From contig NJBH01000014.1 in the NCBI GenBank assembly GCA_005223125.1, forward strand, positions 1-64,000: a stretch of 64,000 bases of DNA. Direction: 5' to 3'. The stretch comes from Promethearchaeota archaeon Loki_b32 (GTDB lineage Archaea > Asgardarchaeota > Lokiarchaeia > Sigyniarchaeales > SOKP01). This document shows, piece after piece, positions 61,886-64,000 of the stretch (position 1 is its first letter; each line of letters starts with the position of its first letter). Position numbers and translations under genes: made by a program. The notes beneath the pieces are model-generated. The model saw only the letters and a list, made by a program, of their open reading frames with translations, had not been told where the DNA came from and made no database searches.

Positions 61886-64000
61886 ATGGTCAAGATCTCT
61901 GCTTCACTAAGGAATTTCCGCGATCGCATCAGAACATCAATATCCGTGAAATCACGTAATATACTTTTTTTTCTGGCATTATTTTTAGTAGTAACTCTAG
62001 CTATTCTTATTAGATTAAGCCCACTTATAAGAGGGATAACACTTATTAAAGCATTTGATCCTTGGATCCAATGGTATAATGCGGAATATTTAAATGAACA
62101 TACACTTTTTGAATATTTTAATTGGGTCGATTATAAAAGCTGGTATCCTGAAGGATATTATAGAGGAAGTCTACGACCGGGATTAACTTTTACAGTAGTA
62201 TATATTTATAAAATATTTCATTTTTTTGGATTACCAATTTCATTATACGACATTTGCTTTATCTTTCCAGCTATTATGGGGGGAATAACTGTACTAGCTA
62301 TATATTTTTTAGGAAAGGAAGTACTTAATCGTGCTACTGGATTATTCGCAGCATTCTTTTTAGCATTCAATCCAGGATATTTACAGCGTACCACTGCAGG
62401 ATTTTTTGATAATGAAACTATTGGTGTTTTTGCTACTTTAATGACATTTCTATTCTTTATAAAGGCAGTAAAAGAAGGAAAAGTTTCACATTCAATAATT
62501 GGAGGTATTTTTTTAGGTTATTTATCATTAAGCTGGGGAGGATATCAGTTTGTCTTTTTAATAATCCCTCTTATTAGTATAATTCTGATTTTAACAAATA
62601 AATATAATGAAAATGTTTTATTATCTTATGCTGGAGTGGAGGGTACTGGATTACTAATATTTTCTTTATATAACAGATTTAGTTATCAAAGTTTATTCTC
62701 AGATCTAAGTATAGGAGGGCTCTTTCTTTTTACGATTATTTTAATTATTTTTCACATCATTTATACAAAAAAAAGTGAACACCCAAAATTTTATGATAAC
62801 TTAATAAATATTATAAAATGGGGTTTTATTCCCACTACCCTAATATTTGCCGTAATAATTTGGGTTGCACCTGAGCTTATTCCTTTTGGATTTGGCTCAC
62901 GGTTTTTGACAATTCTCAATCCTCTATTTCGTGAAAATGTTGCCCTTGTTGCTTCAGTTGCAGAGCAAATGCCGAGTGCATGGAGTGTGTTTTATTATAA
63001 TACATTAATTCCGTTATTACTTGTACCTTTAGGTGTTTATTTCTGTTTTAAAAGGTTAAATGTAGCAGATATTTTTTTAATTGCATTTATTATCCTTATG
63101 TATTATTTTACCGGAAGTATGATTCGTATTATTTTAATTTTTGCTCCAGCAGCAGCATTAGCAGGAGGTTATGGCGCAGCTCGAGTTTTAAACATTTTTG
63201 GGAGCTTTATAGGAGAAAAAAAGGTGGGAGTTAGTAGAAAACGGAGAAGACAGTTAAAAGGAACATTAGGAAATTCAGAAGTTTTTGCTGTATATCTTGT
63301 TATAGGTTTCTTATGCATTGCACAAGTAGTTCATACATCTAATATTGCTATTAAGCAAATGTCGTATGCACAGATGATGCCTGGTGGTGCTCTTCATGAT
63401 TGGGAAGAATCGTTGACATGGATGAAAAATAATTTAGATGGAACAGATGTTGTTGTTTCTTGGTGGGATTATGGGTATTGGCTTACTCCAGTGGGAAATG
63501 TAACTACGGTAAATGACAATGCAACGAGGAATTCAACTAGAATAGGTTTAACAGGTATGGCCTTGATGCAAACTAATGAACTCTATAGTGCGAAAGCATT
63601 TCGAAAACTTTATGCCGATTATGTGTTAGTATATTTTGGATATCTTATAACGGGAATAGGTGGCGATGAAGGAAAATGGACATGGATGCTTCAGATTTGT
63701 AATGATAATTATGCAAAATATAAAAAAATGGGAATGGAAGAAGATAATTGGGCTGAAAATGCTGTATTCGACGAGAGCCAATATCATAATTTAACAACAG
63801 GATATGTAGAAGATAAATGGTTTAAAAGTATGTTAGTTAAATTGATGTTTGCTGGAGAGCCCACCGATACTGAATCCGCTCAAACTGATCTTCAAGAAAG
63901 TTATGTTAGGGCCATAGAGAACAGATATACTGCCAATGGAGATACATGGAAATCTCAAATACCTGTTGGTGGGGATTATAAATCCATGGTATTCATTCCA
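61886..64000 (+). CDS. aglB: Oligosaccharyltransferase AglB/STT3, 3' end beyond the window
   Basis: 705 codons from ATG 61886 to the window edge are open. The N-terminal half has about 12-13 transmembrane helices, with the first outer loop carrying FDPWIQWYNAEYL and the acidic catalytic site, and a second acidic loop FFDNETIGVFA. The outer loop SVAEQMPSAW is the SVSE/TIxE motif (residues about 353-362). The globular C-terminal domain starts with the sequon-binding SWWDYGYWLTP (about 525). It transfers glycan to Asn in N-x-S/T of secreted proteins. The C-terminal end lies outside the window. Confidence 0.95.
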   Translation, partial: MVKISASLRNFRDRIRTSISVKSRNILFFLALFLVVTLAILIRLSPLIRGITLIKAFDPWIQWYNAEYLNEHTLFEYFNWVDYKSWYPEGYYRGSLRPGLTFTVVYIYKIFHFFGLPISLYDICFIFPAIMGGITVLAIYFLGKEVLNRATGLFAAFFLAFNPGYLQRTTAGFFDNETIGVFATLMTFLFFIKAVKEGKVSHSIIGGIFLGYLSLSWGGYQFVFLIIPLISIILILTNKYNENVLLSYAGVEGTGLLIFSLYNRFSYQSLFSDLSIGGLFLFTIILIIFHIIYTKKSEHPKFYDNLINIIKWGFIPTTLIFAVIIWVAPELIPFGFGSRFLTILNPLFRENVALVASVAEQMPSAWSVFYYNTLIPLLLVPLGVYFCFKRLNVADIFLIAFIILMYYFTGSMIRIILIFAPAAALAGGYGAARVLNIFGSFIGEKKVGVSRKRRRQLKGTLGNSEVFAVYLVIGFLCIAQVVHTSNIAIKQMSYAQMMPGGALHDWEESLTWMKNNLDGTDVVVSWWDYGYWLTPVGNVTTVNDNATRNSTRIGLTGMALMQTNELYSAKAFRKLYADYVLVYFGYLITGIGGDEGKWTWMLQICNDNYAKYKKMGMEEDNWAENAVFDESQYHNLTTGYVEDKWFKSMLVKLMFAGEPTDTESAQTDLQESYVRAIENRYTANGDTWKSQIPVGGDYKSMVFIP

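Overview
The window reads as a contig piece from an Asgard archaeon, most likely of the Lokiarchaeia type. The evidence is a very AT-rich genome and archaeal information-processing genes: split RNA polymerase A'/A'', Rpo4, Rpo11, TFS, PCNA, PriS/PriL, GINS, RFC small subunit, aIF2-alpha, Nop10, Csl4, a tail-less histone and AglB/STT3. There are also three eukaryote-like small GTPases and a pair of selenocysteine proteins whose 3' RNA elements look more eukaryotic than methanogen-like. TGA is otherwise an ordinary stop codon here. No tRNA, rRNA or CRISPR array was recognised by eye.

Layout. 1-3.3 kb: end of an acidic protein, a sugar/cation symporter, a GyrI-like/cysteine-rich sensor and a cold-shock protein without a normal start codon. 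3.4-7.9 kb: the conserved archaeal cluster Pus10, eL21, Rpo4, DUF655, KsgA, HemK2-like. 7.9-11 kb: NurA, a CPBP protease, a small GTPase and an unknown protein. 11.1-12.5 kb: the most striking locus, two tandem peroxiredoxin-like genes read through in-frame TGA codons (U-x-x-C in the first, U-x-x-U in the second). Each is followed at the same distance by a conserved, covarying RNA structure (candidate SECIS). 13.2-17.4 kb: a transglutaminase-like gene, then an apparent integrated element with a small ORF, a helicase-like ATPase, a GNAT toxin plus acidic antitoxin candidate, and a tyrosine recombinase. 17.4-26.6 kb: an unknown protein, a membrane protein, histone, VapBC with an operator over its TATA box, a phosphoesterase, a second GTPase, a frameshifted ilvC, a DMT transporter, an acyl-CoA synthetase-like protein and a zinc-ribbon membrane protein.

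26.6-35 kb: a decayed membrane-anchored protein, then rpoA'-rpoA''-eL30-nusA, an M28 peptidase, uS12 (inverted) and uS7: a rearranged archaeal polymerase/str cluster without rpoB and with EF-1A 19 kb away. 35.5-43 kb: an acyltransferase, a winged-helix/ATP-cone/RNR-like regulator, aspartate carbamoyltransferase, eL42-eS27, a ferredoxin-nitroreductase and TFS. 42.7-50.3 kb: replication and initiation genes (OB-fold protein, PCNA, PriL, PriS, GINS, Nop10, aIF2-alpha), interrupted by a GC-richer PH-domain/HTH gene pair that looks acquired. 50.4-64 kb: AOR, EF-1A, an Arf-like GTPase, DUF99, an RNase III-like protein, Rpo11, Csl4, a METTL5-like methyltransferase, enolase, RfcS, TruA and the start of AglB/STT3, which runs off the window.

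Most genes sit in short archaeal operons with small gaps, 4-base ATGA overlaps or convergent overlaps. Promoters are of the BRE/TATA type, several genes look leaderless, and T-rich tracts follow many genes. The calls rest on reading motifs by eye; no database search was run.
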